Source: Zychaea mexicana
Lineage: Eukaryota > Mucoromycota > Mucoromycetes > Mucorales > Lichtheimiaceae
Length of the DNA: 64,000 nt
NCBI RefSeq assembly: GCF_025766255.1
Contig: NW_026516730.1
Span: 185,042-249,041 of the forward strand
Reading direction: 5' to 3'
A program made the position numbers and the translations under genes. Shown here piece after piece: positions 1 through 12,180 of the stretch. How positions within the stretch are numbered: the first letter of the stretch is position 1; each line of letters starts with the position of its first letter. The notes beneath the pieces are model-generated. The model saw only the letters and a list, made by a program, of their open reading frames with translations, was not told the DNA's origin and did no database searches.

Positions 1-2
1 CT

Positions 3-146
3 GGCGAACAAGGAGACGACCTATCATTACGCAATGCTTCCGGCTGTCTTTTTCGTCAGGGTGATATTTTCAACCATCTTGCGTTGGAACGTCAGTCAAG
101 CACCTCAGCTTGGCAGGTTCAATCGTCCAATCAGTTGTCCAAGTAG
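3..146 (+). CDS. Possible 3' end of an upstream gene (partial)
   Basis: Frame 3 is open from the window edge to a TAG at 144-146 and gives a hydrophilic 47-residue tail ending in NQLSK. Frame 1 is also open, to position 192, so the frame choice is uncertain. An AATAAA-like signal near 235 would suit a plus-strand transcript ending here, convergent with the histidine kinase gene. No domain can be recognised from so short a piece, and it may not be coding. Confidence 0.22.
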   Translation, partial: GEQGDDLSLRNASGCLFRQGDIFNHLALERQSSTSAWQVQSSNQLSK

Positions 147-368
147 CAAACACGCCACTGTGTCATTGAACGTAGATATCATTACACTTTAGTGCACCTC
201 TAGTGCTCTTTCCAACTTAATGCTCCCAGAAAAGTAATAAATAAGCTTACAAGTGATACAAAGGATATTTATATTATGTATATAGATAGAAAAAGAAAAA
301 GGAAAAGGGAAAACAAACAACAAACGAGGACTATGTACATTTAGATTTATAGATCATCAATCATCAAT

Positions 369-3300
369 TTACTGTGACCGAGAGGCAAACTTCTTGATGG
401 CTGATATTAACTCTGGGAATCTTAATGGCTTCGTGACATATTCATCCTAAAAAAGATAGTATACACAATGTCAGCAAACAATCCTTATAAAATACGCAAA
501 CTCTCTCTTAAAAAAAAACTTACCATTCCTGCATTTAAACACTTTTCTCGATCGCCAATCATGGCGTGAGCTGTCAGTGCGATAATGGGAATGTGAGCGT
601 CTGTACCAGACGCCTTTTCAATATCACGGATCTTTTGTGTTGCTTCAAAACCGCCCATGACAGGCATCTGAACGTCCATCAGAATAAGATCAAATGCTTG
701 CGACTGGAATGCCTGCACGGCCAATTGGCCGTTGGATACGATCTTGACATGATGACCGAATTTCTCGAGGATACGAACCGCCAATTTCTGATTGACAATG
801 TTGTCCTCTGCTAATAAAATCTCGAGCGAGGCCGATTTCGCTGCGTCGCTGGGTAGTGCGACATGGTTCTCGAGTGCCGGTAAGAGGGTATGTGCAAGAT
901 CCAGTCGACTGACGGGCGAGTTGATACAGCTGGTGATGCCTAAATCAATGCATAGCTTCATGTTGAGTGGGTGTATGTCGGGTGTGATGAGAACGATCGG
1001 CGTGAAGCGCAGGTGCACAATTTCTCGGATACGTTCGGCGTGTGACATTTTGTCGACAATGAGCGTGTCGAACAATGGTGCATGGTCGTTGCGTGTTGTT
1101 GTTGAGTTAGCAGTGTTGGTAGCCTCTGCTATGCTGGTTACCTTAAAAGGTCGCAGGCCGAGCTCGCTGATCTGGTTCATCAGGTTGCTTTGATCGCCAG
1201 CGGTTTCAAGGAACAAGACGCGGCGGCCTTGGAATCGAGTCAGCTTCTCGCGGATCTCTTTTTCGCCCATGTGATATTGGCGAAGATTGACGGTAAAGTA
1301 GAACTGAGATCCACGGCCATACATGGATTCAACCCACAAATTACCGCCCATCAGCTGCACAAAGGCCTTGGAGATCGATAATCCCAAGCCAGTACCGCCA
1401 TATTTACGCCTATAGATGTCAATAGAATGTTAGCACTTTTGCACATTCTTAGACATATCAAACGAGTAATCTAGGAAAACTTACGTGGTGCCACCATCAG
1501 CTTGTGCAAACGTGTCAAAGATCACATCCAGCTTATCCGATGGAATACCAATACCCGTGTCACTGACACAGAATTCGACCTTGACGTGGTCGCCCCGCAT
1601 TTCTATAGCACGTGTTTGCAGCACAACCTCGCCATGGTTCGTAAACTTGACAGCGTTGCCGATAAGGTTGGTAATCACTTGGCGCAAGCGCAGAGGATCA
1701 CCGACGAGCTGATCTGGAATCGAGTTGTCGACATTGTAGATGAGATCCAGCTTCTTCTGGTTCGCCTTGACCGCAAGTGTCTTGAGCACACTAAAGATGG
1801 CCGAACGCAGAGAGAACGGAATGGATTCAATCGTCATGCGACCTGCTTCAATCTTGGAGATATCCAAAATGTCGTCAATGATGGTCAGCAAGCTGTTGGC
1901 TAAGCTGGACACGATCATCAAATTCTCGCGCTGTTGGCGGGATAATTCCGTCTCGAGCGTCAACGACGTCATGCCAATGATACCATTCATGGGTGTTCTG
2001 ATTTCGTGACTCATGTTGGCAAGGAATTCACTCTTGGATCGGTTAGCCAGTTCAGCAGCTTCCTTGGCGAGTCGGTTCTTTTGGATTGCATCACGCAACG
2101 AAGCCACCATCTGATTGATCTTGGTCTTGAGCGAGTCCATTTCACCAGAAGCTTCAACCGTAATCAGACGAGAAAAGTCGTTTTCGGTAGCAGAGGCAGA
2201 AATCTGAGCAAAGGCTCGTACTTGCGTCGTCAAATTGGATGCCATGGTATTGACATTGCTAGTGATTTCGCGCCATACACCCTCAACGTCTTCCACTTCG
2301 GCTTGCACGCCCAGTTTGCCTTCAGTACCGACTTCGCGAGCAACGCGTGTCACTTCAGATGCGAACGAGTTGAGTTGATCCACCATGGTATTGATCGTGT
2401 TCTTGAGCTCGGCAATTTCACCATGTACTTCGACTTCAATCTTTTTGGATAAGTCACCTTGAGCAACCGCTTTACAGACTGCAGCAATGGCACGAAGTTG
2501 ATCCGTCAAGTTACTGGCCATCAGGTTGACATTGTCGGTCAAGTCCTTCCAGGTACCATCAACACCAATGATCGCTGCTTGGCCACCGAGCATGCCTTCT
2601 GTGCCGACTTCTCTTGCCACACGCGTTACTTCTGCAGCAAAGACTCGTAGTTGATCCACCATGGAATTTACAGTATCCCTACAAGAGTCAATTATTATAG
2701 ATGAGCTAACTTGGCCCGTGCGTGTAGCCTGACAATCAACATCAGAAACATCAAACTTACTTGAGTTCCAAGATTTCACCTTGCACTTCTACAACAATCT
2801 TGCGAGACAAGTCACCCTTGGCAACGGCTGTAGTGACCGTGGCAATCGATCGTACCTGAGTCGTCAAATTACCAGCCATCATGTTGACGTTGTCAGTCAG
2901 GTCCTTCCAAGTACCAGCGACGCCCTGTACAATGGCTTGTCCGCCAAGTTTGCCTTCAGTACCGACTTCTCTGGCCACGCGAGTCACTTCGGTCGAGAAT
3001 ACACTGAGTTGATCCACCATGTCATTCACAGTGTTCTTCAAGTCCAAAATTTCGCCTCGTGCTTCAACATGAATCTTTTTGCTCAAGTCACCGTTTGCCA
3101 CGGCCTTGGTCACCTCGGCAATGGACCGCACTTGGGTGGTAAGATTGGCAGCCATGATATTGACATTATCCGTAAGCTCGTTCCATGTACCCGCGACGCC
3201 TTGCACGATGGCTTGTCCGCCAAGTCTGCCTTCCGTGCCGACCTCTTTGGATACACGCGTTACTTCGGACGCAAACACCCGCAACTGGTCCACCATGTTG

Positions 3301-6300
3301 TTGACGATATTCTTCAATTCGAGGATTTCGCCACCACTTTCAACTTCAATCTTCTTGCTCAGGTCACCCAGCGCCACAGCTTTGGTCACTTCGGCAATCG
3401 ATCGCACCTGACTCGTCAAATTGGCTGCCATAATGTTGACATTGTTGGTAAGTTCGTACCAGGTACCTGCGACGCCTTGCACCACCGCTTGTCCTCCCAA
3501 TTTGCCTTCGGTGCCGACTTCTTTGGATACACGCGTGACTTCAGAGGCAAAGATGCGTAGTTGGTCCACCATGTTGTTGACGATATTCTTCAATTCGAGG
3601 ATTTCGCCGCCACTTTCCACCTCGATCTTTTTACTGAGGTCTCCCAACGCGACGGCTTTGGTCACCTCGGCGATGGATCGTACTTGGTTCGTCAAATTGG
3701 CCGCCATGATGTTTACATTGTTCGTCAACTCGTACCATGTGCCGGCAACGCCCTGTACAACAGCCTGGCCACCCAACTTGCCTTCTGTACCCACTTCCTT
3801 GGACACACGTGTCACCTCGGAAGCAAAGATCCGCAATTGATCCACCATGTCATTGACAATGTTCTTTAGCTCCAGGATTTCACCGCGGGTTTCCACTTCA
3901 ATCTTTTTGCTCAGGTCACCCAACGCAACCGCTTTGGTCACTTGAGCAATAGACCGTACTTGGGTTGTGAGGTTGGCAGCCATTGTGTTTACGTTATCTG
4001 TGAGATCGAGCCATGTACCAGCGACGCCTTCGACCATCGCTTGACCGCCCAACTTGCCTTCAGTGCCGACTTCTTTAGACACACGTGTCACTTCAGCAGC
4101 AAACACACGCAATTGGTCGACCATGTTATTGACCGTGTTTTTAAGGTCGAGTATCTCGCCTCGAGTCTCGACCTCAATCTTTTTGGATAAGTCACCATTT
4201 GCCACGGCTTTGGTGACTTGAGCAATGGACCGCACCTGAGTCGTCAGATTGGCCGCCATGGTATTGACATTGTCGGTAAGATCCATCCATGTACCGGCAA
4301 CACCATTCACGACAGCTTGACCGCCGAGCTTGCCGTCCGTGCCTACTTCGCGTGCCACACGTGTTACTTCTGAAGCAAAAACACGCAATTGATCGACCAT
4401 GTTGTTGACGATATTCTTGAGATCCAAGATCTCTCCACGCGTCTCAACTTCGATTTTCTTGGATAAATCACCACTGGCGACAGCCTTCGTCACTTCAGCG
4501 ATCGATCGCACTTGGGTCGTGAGATTGGCAGCCATGATGTTGACATTGTCGGTGAGTTCGTTCCATGTACCAGCGACACCTTGCACAACCGCTTGTCCAC
4601 CCAGCTTGCCTTCGGTGCCGACCTCCTTGGACACACGCGTCACCTCAGAAGCAAAGATACGCAGTTGGTCAACCATGTTATTGACAATGTTCTTGAGCTC
4701 CAGAATCTCGCCACCACTTTCAACTTCGATTTTCTTGCTCAAGTCGCCAAGTGCCACAGCTTTCGTCACCTCGGCAATCGATCGCACCTGACTGGTCAGA
4801 TTGGCAGCCATGGTATTGACATTATCGGTTAGATCCATCCAGGTACCAGCCACTCCTTGTACCACCGCCTGGCCACCGAGCTTGCCATCCGTTCCGACCT
4901 CCCTGGCTACACGCGTCACCTCGGAAGCAAATACGCGGAGCTGATCGACCATGTTATTGACAATGTTCTTGAGCTCCAAGATTTCACCGCCACTTTCAAC
5001 TTCAATCTTTTTGCTCAAGTCGCCGTGGGCAACGGCTTTGGTCACTTCGGCAATCGATCGTACTTGATTGGTCAAATTGGCTGCCATCTGGTTCACATTG
5101 TCTGTCAATTCGTGCCAAGTGCCTGCAACACCTTCAACCATGGCTTGACCACCCAATTTGCCTTCTGTGCCCACTTCTTTGGACACACGCGTCACTTCGG
5201 ATGCAAAGATGCGTAATTGGTCCACCATGTTATTGACAATGTTTTTGAGCTCTAAGATCTCGCCACCACTTTCGACTTCGATCTTCTTGCTCAGGTCGCC
5301 TAGAGCAACGGCTTTGGTGACTTCGGCAATGGATCGCACTTGGTCCGTTAGATTGGCCGCCATGATATTGACGTTACTTGTCAGTTCGTACCAGGTACCT
5401 GCGACGCCTTGCACCACCGCTTGGCCGCCCAGTTTGCCTTCGGTGCCGACTTCTTTGGATACACGCGTGACTTCCGAGGCAAAGACGCGAAGCTGATCCA
5501 CCATGTTATTGACAATGTTCTTGAGCTCTAGAATTTCACCGCGGGTCTCAACCTCAATCTTTTTGCTAAGATCACCATTGGCTACGGCTTTAGTGACTTC
5601 GGCAATAGACCGCACTTGTGTTGTGAGATTGGCCGCCATTTGATTGACATTGTCTGTAAGATCCATCCAGGTGCCATCGACATTGGGCACCATGGCTTGT
5701 CCACCGAGTTTTCCGTCTGTACCGACTTCTTTCGCAACACGCGTCACTTCATCTGCAAAGACATTGAGTTGATCCACCATGTTGTTGACCGTGTTCTTCA
5801 AATCGAGTATCTCGCCACGCGTTTCCACGTCGATTTTCTTGCTGAGGTCGCCCTTGGCCACGGCTTTGGTGACTTGTGCGATCGACCGCACCTGGGTCGT
5901 CAAATTGGCAGCCATGGTATTCACATTATCGGTCAGATCTTTCCAGGTACCACTAACACTCGGCACAACCGCTTCGCCGCCCAATTTGCCTTCGGTACCG
6001 ACTTCGCGTGCCACACGCGTCACTTCGGATGCAAACACACGCAGTTGATCGACCATGTTGTTGACCGTATCCTTGAGATCGGAGATCTCGCCACTGACAG
6101 TGACCTCAATCTTTTTCGACAAGTCGCCGTTGGCGACGGCCTTGGTCACCACCGCAATCGATCGCACTTGGGTTGTCAGATTGGTTGCCATGGTGTTGAC
6201 ATTGTCGGTCAGATCTTTCCAGGTCCCGTCGACGTTCGGCACCCGTGCCTGGCCGCCCAATTTACCGGCTGTGCCGACTTCTTTGGCAACACGCGTGACT

Positions 6301-9124
6301 TCGGTCGAAAAGACACGGAGCTGGTCGACCATGTTGTTGACCGTGTTCTTTAGGTCGAGAATCTCGCCGCGGGTTTCCACGTCAATCTTTTTGCTCAAGT
6401 CGCCCTTGGCAACGGCTTTGGTGACTTCGGCAATCGATCGTACTTGGGTCGTTAGGTTGGCTGCCATGGTATTCACATTGTCGGTCAAATCTTTCCAGGC
6501 ACCACCCACGTCTTTGACGACCGCTTGTCCGCCTAGCTTTCCTTCTACTCCCACTTCAAGCGATACTCGCCTTACTTCGGCGGAAAATAGCGTAAGTTGA
6601 TCCACCTAAATTGGTACCACGGAGCCCCGCAAAAAAAAACCACCGGAGATTAGCCCGATATTAAAACATCCGTAAAACTAAATAAAAAGTTACCATTCGA
6701 TTCATTGTGTTTTTCAGTTCGAGCATTTCGCCTTGAGCATTGGCAGTGACCTTTTTGCTGAGATCGCCCTTTGCTACAGCCTTGGCGACTGCAGCAATAT
6801 CTCGTACTTGATCGGTAATCTTGCATGCCATGAGATTGACGTTATCGGTCAAATCTTTCCATGTACCAGCCACATCTTTGACAACAGCTTGTCCACCCAA
6901 TATGCCTTCTGTTCCAACTTCAAGCGATACGCGCGTCACTTCAGTAGCAAATGTCGATAGCTAGCAAAAAAAGATTGTTAAAAACATTCCCCACATGTGA
7001 CGCACAGCCCTTCACTAATTTTTTTTTTAAAAAAAAAAAACAAGGGACCCGTTATTTTTTTTTCTACCTGATCGACCATTGTATTGATAGTGTCTTTCAA
7101 ATCCAACATTTCGCCACGCACTTCAACGGTCACTTTCTTTGTAAGATCACCACGTGCAACAGACTTTGAGACTTGAGCAATATCACGGACTTGGTTGGTC
7201 AGGTTATCGGCCATTGTATTCACATTATCAGTCAGTTCTTTCCAGATGCCATCTGCGCCCGCCACTTTGGCTTGGACACCCAGTTTGCCTTCTGTTCCGA
7301 CCTCGTGGGCAACGCGTGACACTTCTGATGCAAATGTATTCAATTGATTCACTAAACAGAAATATTTAATATTAAAATTAAAAAAAATTCTTTTGCCACT
7401 CCGCTTACACACATTTATATATTTTATGCATATTACCCATCGTATTAAAAGTATTCTTCAGTAACAGTGTTTCTCCCTTGACCGGAACGGTCATGGCCTT
7501 ACTGAGATCGCCTCGAGCAATAGCAGTGGACACATCCGCAATGTCCCGGACCTGTTCCAGGTGATTCCGAGTCATGCTATTCAGGTCGACGACCACTTCA
7601 CGCCAAGCACCGGCCATTTTCGAGTCAATGCGAGCCTGCACACCGAGTTTGCCTTTTACAGCAGTTTCGTGGGCAACATACATGACCTCGTCGGTGATGC
7701 CCTGCAGATGACTCGCCATGGCGTTGATTGCGTTCTTGAGTGTGTTGATAGGAGCATTGGGACTGATTGTTGTTGTTGTTGTTGTTGAGCCGATGCATCG
7801 TTCGTGGTTACAGGTGACACGTTGATTGAGTTCTCCTGCATAGATGGCGGATGCCACCTTGACGGCTTGCATCACACAGTCGGGACACACTGTGTTTTCT
7901 ACACTGGTGGTGGGGGTCGTGGCAGAAGCGGCGGCAGCAGCAGTGACAAAGGACATGGCAGCATCGTTGTTTCCGAAAAAGACAGGGAATCCGGTTGAAC
8001 CGTGGGGGACAGTGAATGGAGGCGTGGGCATGGGCGTGCTGGTATTTGGCGGGGGAGCGGCATGATGATGATAGTGGTGATGATGATCCATGTGAGAAGA
8101 AGTCGACGAAGAGGAAGAGGATGGCGTGGCAGCAGTAGAGGAGGCAGCTGATAGTAGTAGTAGCAATAAGCAAAGATGAAACAAGAGTGTATCAGAACTG
8201 TATCAACAACAACAACAACAAACGAAAAAATAAAGCAGCCTTACCAATACAGTGATTCGATGGGAGCGAGACGATGGGATGGGTTTGTTGCATGCGTTCA
8301 ATCAATGAGGTGTCCTTCACAGTCGGAATTCCGTCTTCGGGGGTCATGTGTGCTTTAGGCTGATCCAAGTGACCTTGTTCCTTAACAACAACAACAACGG
8401 CGCTTTCACTGTTGTTGCTATGAGTGGTTGGAAGCGGGATATCCTCGTCATCCGCGTGATCGCCCTTGTTCTGCTGCTGCTGGTGCTGCTGCTGCTGCTG
8501 GACTTGCATTTGATGCGGGACCAACAGTTGGTGTTGCTGCTGGATGGCTATCCGGTATCTAAGATTATCAGTCTCTAGTTGCAGTTGATGCTGAGCAATC
8601 GCTTTGAGTGCAGTATCCAGGGACGTGGCAATGTCGGCATTTTTCGAGTCGAGTTTCTCCAAGGTGTCCGGCGTCAGGCGGTTGCTGAGGCAAAGGTCAA
8701 TTCTGCCTTTGTGAAGGCTGTGGACAAGGTCCTGAATGTAATCCAGGACTGTCGTACTCATGTTTTCGTTACTGATGGTGGTGGTTGTTTCTGCGACAGT
8801 AGTAGCAGTAGTAGTATCGTCTGTGGTATTACGGGTCAGGTTGTTGTCGTTGTTTGGGTTAAAAGTGGTGGCGGAAGTGGAAGAAGAAGGAGGAGGAGGA
8901 GGAGGTGGAGGTGGAGCAGCTACTAAGGTGTCGGTGTTCTCGTCGGCGGACGTGGCAGTAATAGTAGAAAAAGTGGTGTTGTTATGTGTCGTGACGGGCG
9001 GTGGAGTGGTTGTTGTTGTTGTTGTTAATGTAGGGGAATCTTGTGCTGGACAATGGGTGGGGACTCTAGCACAAATTTTCTTTGATGAATGATTACTGTC
9101 GGCCGTGGAAGAAGAGCGTTTCAT
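369..9124 (-). CDS. NIK1: Group III hybrid histidine kinase with about 20 HAMP units
   Basis: Cytosolic osmosensing kinase of the Nik1/Os-1 family, which signals to the HOG MAP-kinase route through a phosphotransfer protein (family knowledge). Exons in transcript order: 9124-8245, 8147-7437, 7351-7068, 6960-6694, 6605-2761, 2678-1485, 1409-524, 446-369; all junctions keep frame, giving about 2714 aa. Residues 1-320 are low complexity (Thr, Pro, Gln). About 330-2180 is an array of roughly 20 HAMP units of about 92 aa, typically with [18 protein letters not shown] and [20 protein letters not shown]. The kinase core follows: H box [17 protein letters not shown] (phospho-His near 2220), N box [10 protein letters not shown]1 [10 protein letters not shown]2 [17 protein letters not shown]. 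The receiver has LMDVQMP (phospho-Asp near 2639) and ends in [10 protein letters not shown]. No transmembrane segment is seen, as usual for group III. Usual members have about five to six such repeats, so this one is strongly expanded. Confidence 0.96.
2761..6605 (-). repeat. 276-bp coding tandem repeat, 14 copies in one exon
   Basis: The large exon of the histidine kinase consists of 14 head-to-tail HAMP units of about 92 codons (276 bp). Protein identity between units is very high, while many third positions differ (GAC/GAT, TTG/CTC). Units fall into subtypes by the residues around GDLSKKI (AKGDL, ANGDL, ALGDL) and by ETRGE versus ESGGE, and subtypes recur. That pattern points to unequal exchange within the exon. 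Six more divergent units lie in flanking exons. Confidence 0.95.
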
Positions 9125-10065
9125 AACACCGCTCAGGCTGCAATGGTATACGAGGTGAAGAACAGTTTTTGTAAAAGAAAAAACGTTCGCGAAAAAAAAA
9201 AAAAAAAAAGCTCTTTTTAAGGGGGTGTGGAGCACAGAAAAGAGGTTAAATAAAAGAGGGGAAAGAGGAAAAGGGCAAAAAAGCGCGGGCGCCGTTTTCT
9301 TTTTCTTTTTTTTTTTTGTGTCTCAGCTATGCTGGTTAGTAGGACGTCGCAACGACGAGGACGTGACAGACCTAAAACACTCTGGAGAACAGAGAAGATT
9401 TAGAGAGAGGCCGAATGAGGCGATGTGTTACACAAGGCCAAACCGAAACGCAACACTTTTGCCATATTAGGAAAAGGGCGGGCTAACTAGAAGGTTGTTT
9501 GATATGGAGGCCCCATGGTCCTTTTAGCCTTTCTTTATTATTGCCATTAGCAACTCTTTTGGTTTGATAATAATAATTAGAGTGATGCGCCATCACTGCT
9601 TGTAAATGACCTACACCCTCTCTGGAGTCCATTTGGGTATTGGCCCTGCAGTAACGCTACAAGACAGGTAGTGGCTCTTCTTGACTACTTTTATCAGCTA
9701 TACATGAATGGATTGCGCCAGATCACAAGAAAATGTAAGGGGTGGTTGTGTGGGTGTAGGGGAGTACAGACACGACCACGACGACTTGCGAGAATGAGAG
9801 AGAGAGAGAGAGAGCATGAGTAGAGTTTTATTGCAGAGGGTGCATAGAGTGTGAAACAACAAAACAGATCTATTGGGCGGACAGAACAATTCCGATGCTG
9901 CCTTTTTTCGTAACACCTCAACCGTCGGTCCTGTTCCGACATTACATTTTTTCTCTTTATTTGATTAACTTTTTTTTTATTTCTTCCTCTCTCCCTCTTC
10001 TTCTTCTTCTTCTTCACTTCTTTTTCTCTCTTTCTCTCCCCACTTTTGAAGAACGATCAGTTTTG
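9125..10065. promoter_or_regulatory. Divergent promoter region between the kinase and homeobox genes
   Basis: Shared 5' region of two divergent genes. It contains poly(A)/poly(T) runs near 9195 and 9305, an AG dinucleotide run at about 9797-9813 and a pyrimidine-rich tract at about 9980-10040 just upstream of the homeobox start codon. Such tracts are common in fungal promoters. No specific operator could be identified, and open frames here are short and low complexity. Confidence 0.4.
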
Positions 10066-11374
10066 ATGGCCGCAACACAGGCGATAAGATCTACAATGAC
10101 GATGCCGACGACGACGAGGACCCAGTTCCCGAGCAGCCACATGTCGGAAGAGGATGCTTCCTCCAGTATCAGTGCTTTGTTGAATCCCGAAGATGGATCA
10201 TCATCATCCTCTTCTTCTTCTTCTTCTTCTTCTCTGTCCTTGCGGGACAGTGTCCACAACCAACAACAACAACAACAGGCGAACAAGCGGCAAAGCTTAC
10301 GTATCAAATCCCATGAAGGTAATAAATAAAAAGGGGGGGGTTTGCCTTATATTGGAGGAGAGAGAGGGGAAAGAGAAAGAGAGAGGGGGGTTTGGTTAAT
10401 AAAGAGAAAGAAAGAAAGAAAGAAAGAAAGAAAAGCATGACCCTGAAGAATGTATATAATCAATCAATCATACGTTAGCCCCGGCAAAGCCCAAACGGAA
10501 GCGTATCTCGCAGGAGCAATTCCAAGCACTGTCCGAATTATTTGACCAGACAGACACGCCCAACTATGAGCTGAGAGAGAAGCTGGCGCTCAAGCTGAAC
10601 ATGACAAACCGAGAAGTACAGGTAATAATAACAATACATCATCATCATCATCATCTTGGCCTCTTGTATACACACTATCAAGAAAAAGTTTTTTTTTTTT
10701 TAACTTGTATCGGATTACCATATGGGGCATCATGTGATCCGCCTGCATGTAACGTAACTACTAATCATGTTCTCCATTTTCAAAAGGTATGGTTCCAAAA
10801 CCGTCGAGCCAAGTTCAACCGTGCCCGTCTTCAAGAGCAGCGCAATCAGCAACTCATCCTGCAACAACAAAAGCAACACCATCATCGTCATCATCATCGC
10901 TGGCAAGAAGAGTCCAATCCGTTGCTTATCTATCCATCATCATCATCATCAACAACTCCTTCGTCATACCACAGCCATCACCATCTCCATCATCAAGATC
11001 ACTTTTATCACTCCACCGCTCCTACTACTACTACTACCACTACTATTACCACTCCTCCTTCTTCCACTAATGACACTATAACCACTTTAACAAAACGACG
11101 CTGGGTTGAACCGGAACTCCCATCCCTTTCTTACCATGAAGACTCGTACTCCAGCACATCATCCGCGTCCTCGTCTGCCCCTACTTCGCCGTATCCTGCC
11201 CTGTCTCCCGACATGGCTCCACTAGAGATCCTGGCCATGGCGGCTGACTATATCCAGCGATGCGATCAGGAGCAAGAAGAAGAAGCAGCAGCAGCAGCAG
11301 CAGCAGAACAGGCTGCAAAGAAACGACGCATCGAACAAGATCATACCCCAAAGAGCTGGAGACCTTGGCTGTAA
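10066..11374 (+). CDS. Homeodomain transcription factor
   Basis: Exons 10066-10318, 10479-10621 and 10787-11374 give 327 aa; all junctions keep frame. The homeodomain spans about residues 87-146. It starts with the basic arm KPKRKRISQEQF, has a middle helix in YELREKLALKLNMTNREVQ, and ends in recognition helix VWFQNRRAKFNRARLQEQ. The second intron falls exactly before VWFQNRR, a common homeobox position. It is a typical 60-residue type without the TALE loop insertion. Flanks are low complexity: Ser, Gln and His runs, with an Ala run near the C terminus. It should act in the nucleus as a DNA-binding regulator. Which fungal homeobox subgroup it belongs to (Yox1/Phx1-like or other) cannot be settled by eye. 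Confidence 0.92.
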
Positions 11375-11742
11375 ACAAGACTACCCTCTCTCTCTCTCTC
11401 TCTCTCTTTCAAAATAACCCTTCTCTCTCTCTCTCTTTCTTTCTATTTGTATATAATTTCCCCCCCCCCATTCCTCATGAATATAAACAATCAGTCATTT
11501 GCGTTGTATAGCAAAGAAAAAGAAAAAAAAAGCATGCATGCACACACGCATCAGACTTGTTCACTTGCCATGTTTTGATTGATTGTCCTTTTGCAACTCA
11601 AAAATAAAATAAAATCATGAGACCCTCTATATCTTTGATCCAAGCTCCGCTTTTTGTGTGCTTGTTGTTGTTGTGCGGGCTTTCTATTCTTTGCAATAAC
11701 ATTAAATTGTGTCGTTCTTCTTGTTGTTGTCACGAAAATAAT

Positions 11743-12095
11743 ATGGGAATCTCTGTGGCAAGAGCACTCGTTTATGCTGCCGGCATTATCGGCACTGGCT
11801 ATGGCTTAATGAAGTTCACCGTACCCAATGAACAAGAAATGAGACAGGTAAATGAATTCATCTTGCCGTAAAAAAAAAAAGAAAGATGCATTCAAAACTG
11901 ATCAAACTTACCCTTTGCGCCATTGGATAGCGTCTCGATCCTCATTTGCGCGAAGAATATGACAAGGCTAAAGCACGCAACCAACAACAGCACCAAGCAC
12001 TCATGGAACACATGCGACTAGCAGCGCAATCCGATAAGCCTGCTTGGGCTTCGGGCTCTGTTCCTTCGAGCAACGATAAACCCGCTTCTCCATAA
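11743..12095 (+). CDS. Small mitochondrial complex III assembly factor-like protein (UQCC3/Cbp4 type)
   Basis: Two exons, 11743-11847 and 11931-12095, encode 89 aa. One N-terminal membrane segment (about residues 5-23, ARALVYAAGIIGTGYGLM) is followed by KFTVPNEQEM and a charged helix, RLDPHLREEYDKAKARNQQQ, ending near SDKPAW. This layout (single membrane anchor, tPxeqe motif, then a helix with DP/EL and a late Trp) is that of UQCC3/Cbp4 proteins, which help assemble cytochrome b into the bc1 complex at the inner mitochondrial membrane. The ATG at 11743 was chosen because the upstream in-frame extension is Cys/Leu-rich and does not fit the family. It ends 85 bp from the convergent CCDC47-like gene. 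Other small inner-membrane assembly factors remain possible. Confidence 0.72.
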
Positions 12096-12180
12096 CCCCA
12101 AAATGCTTGTATATAAAAAAAAACGGGCCACATATAAATATATATATCAATTTTTATATAATTACAGAGAATTTTATCTT

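Noticed and set aside
2781..6353. Long plus-strand open frames opposite the HAMP repeats (up to about 260 codons), repetitive and His/Ile-rich
   Set aside because: They are antisense shadows of the 276-bp repeat: because the unit is a multiple of three, an accidental open frame repeats with it. The minus-strand frame has conserved HAMP motifs and splices into a full kinase.
7804..9092. Plus-strand Gly/Val-rich frames opposite the kinase N terminus
   Set aside because: Antisense of ACA/CCA/CAA runs encoding the Thr/Pro/Gln-rich N terminus; no independent support.
10193..11081. Several open frames rich in Ser, Ile/His or Leu runs over the homeobox gene
   Set aside because: They are alternative frames of CAT, CAA, AGC and TCA trinucleotide runs in the homeobox coding exons.
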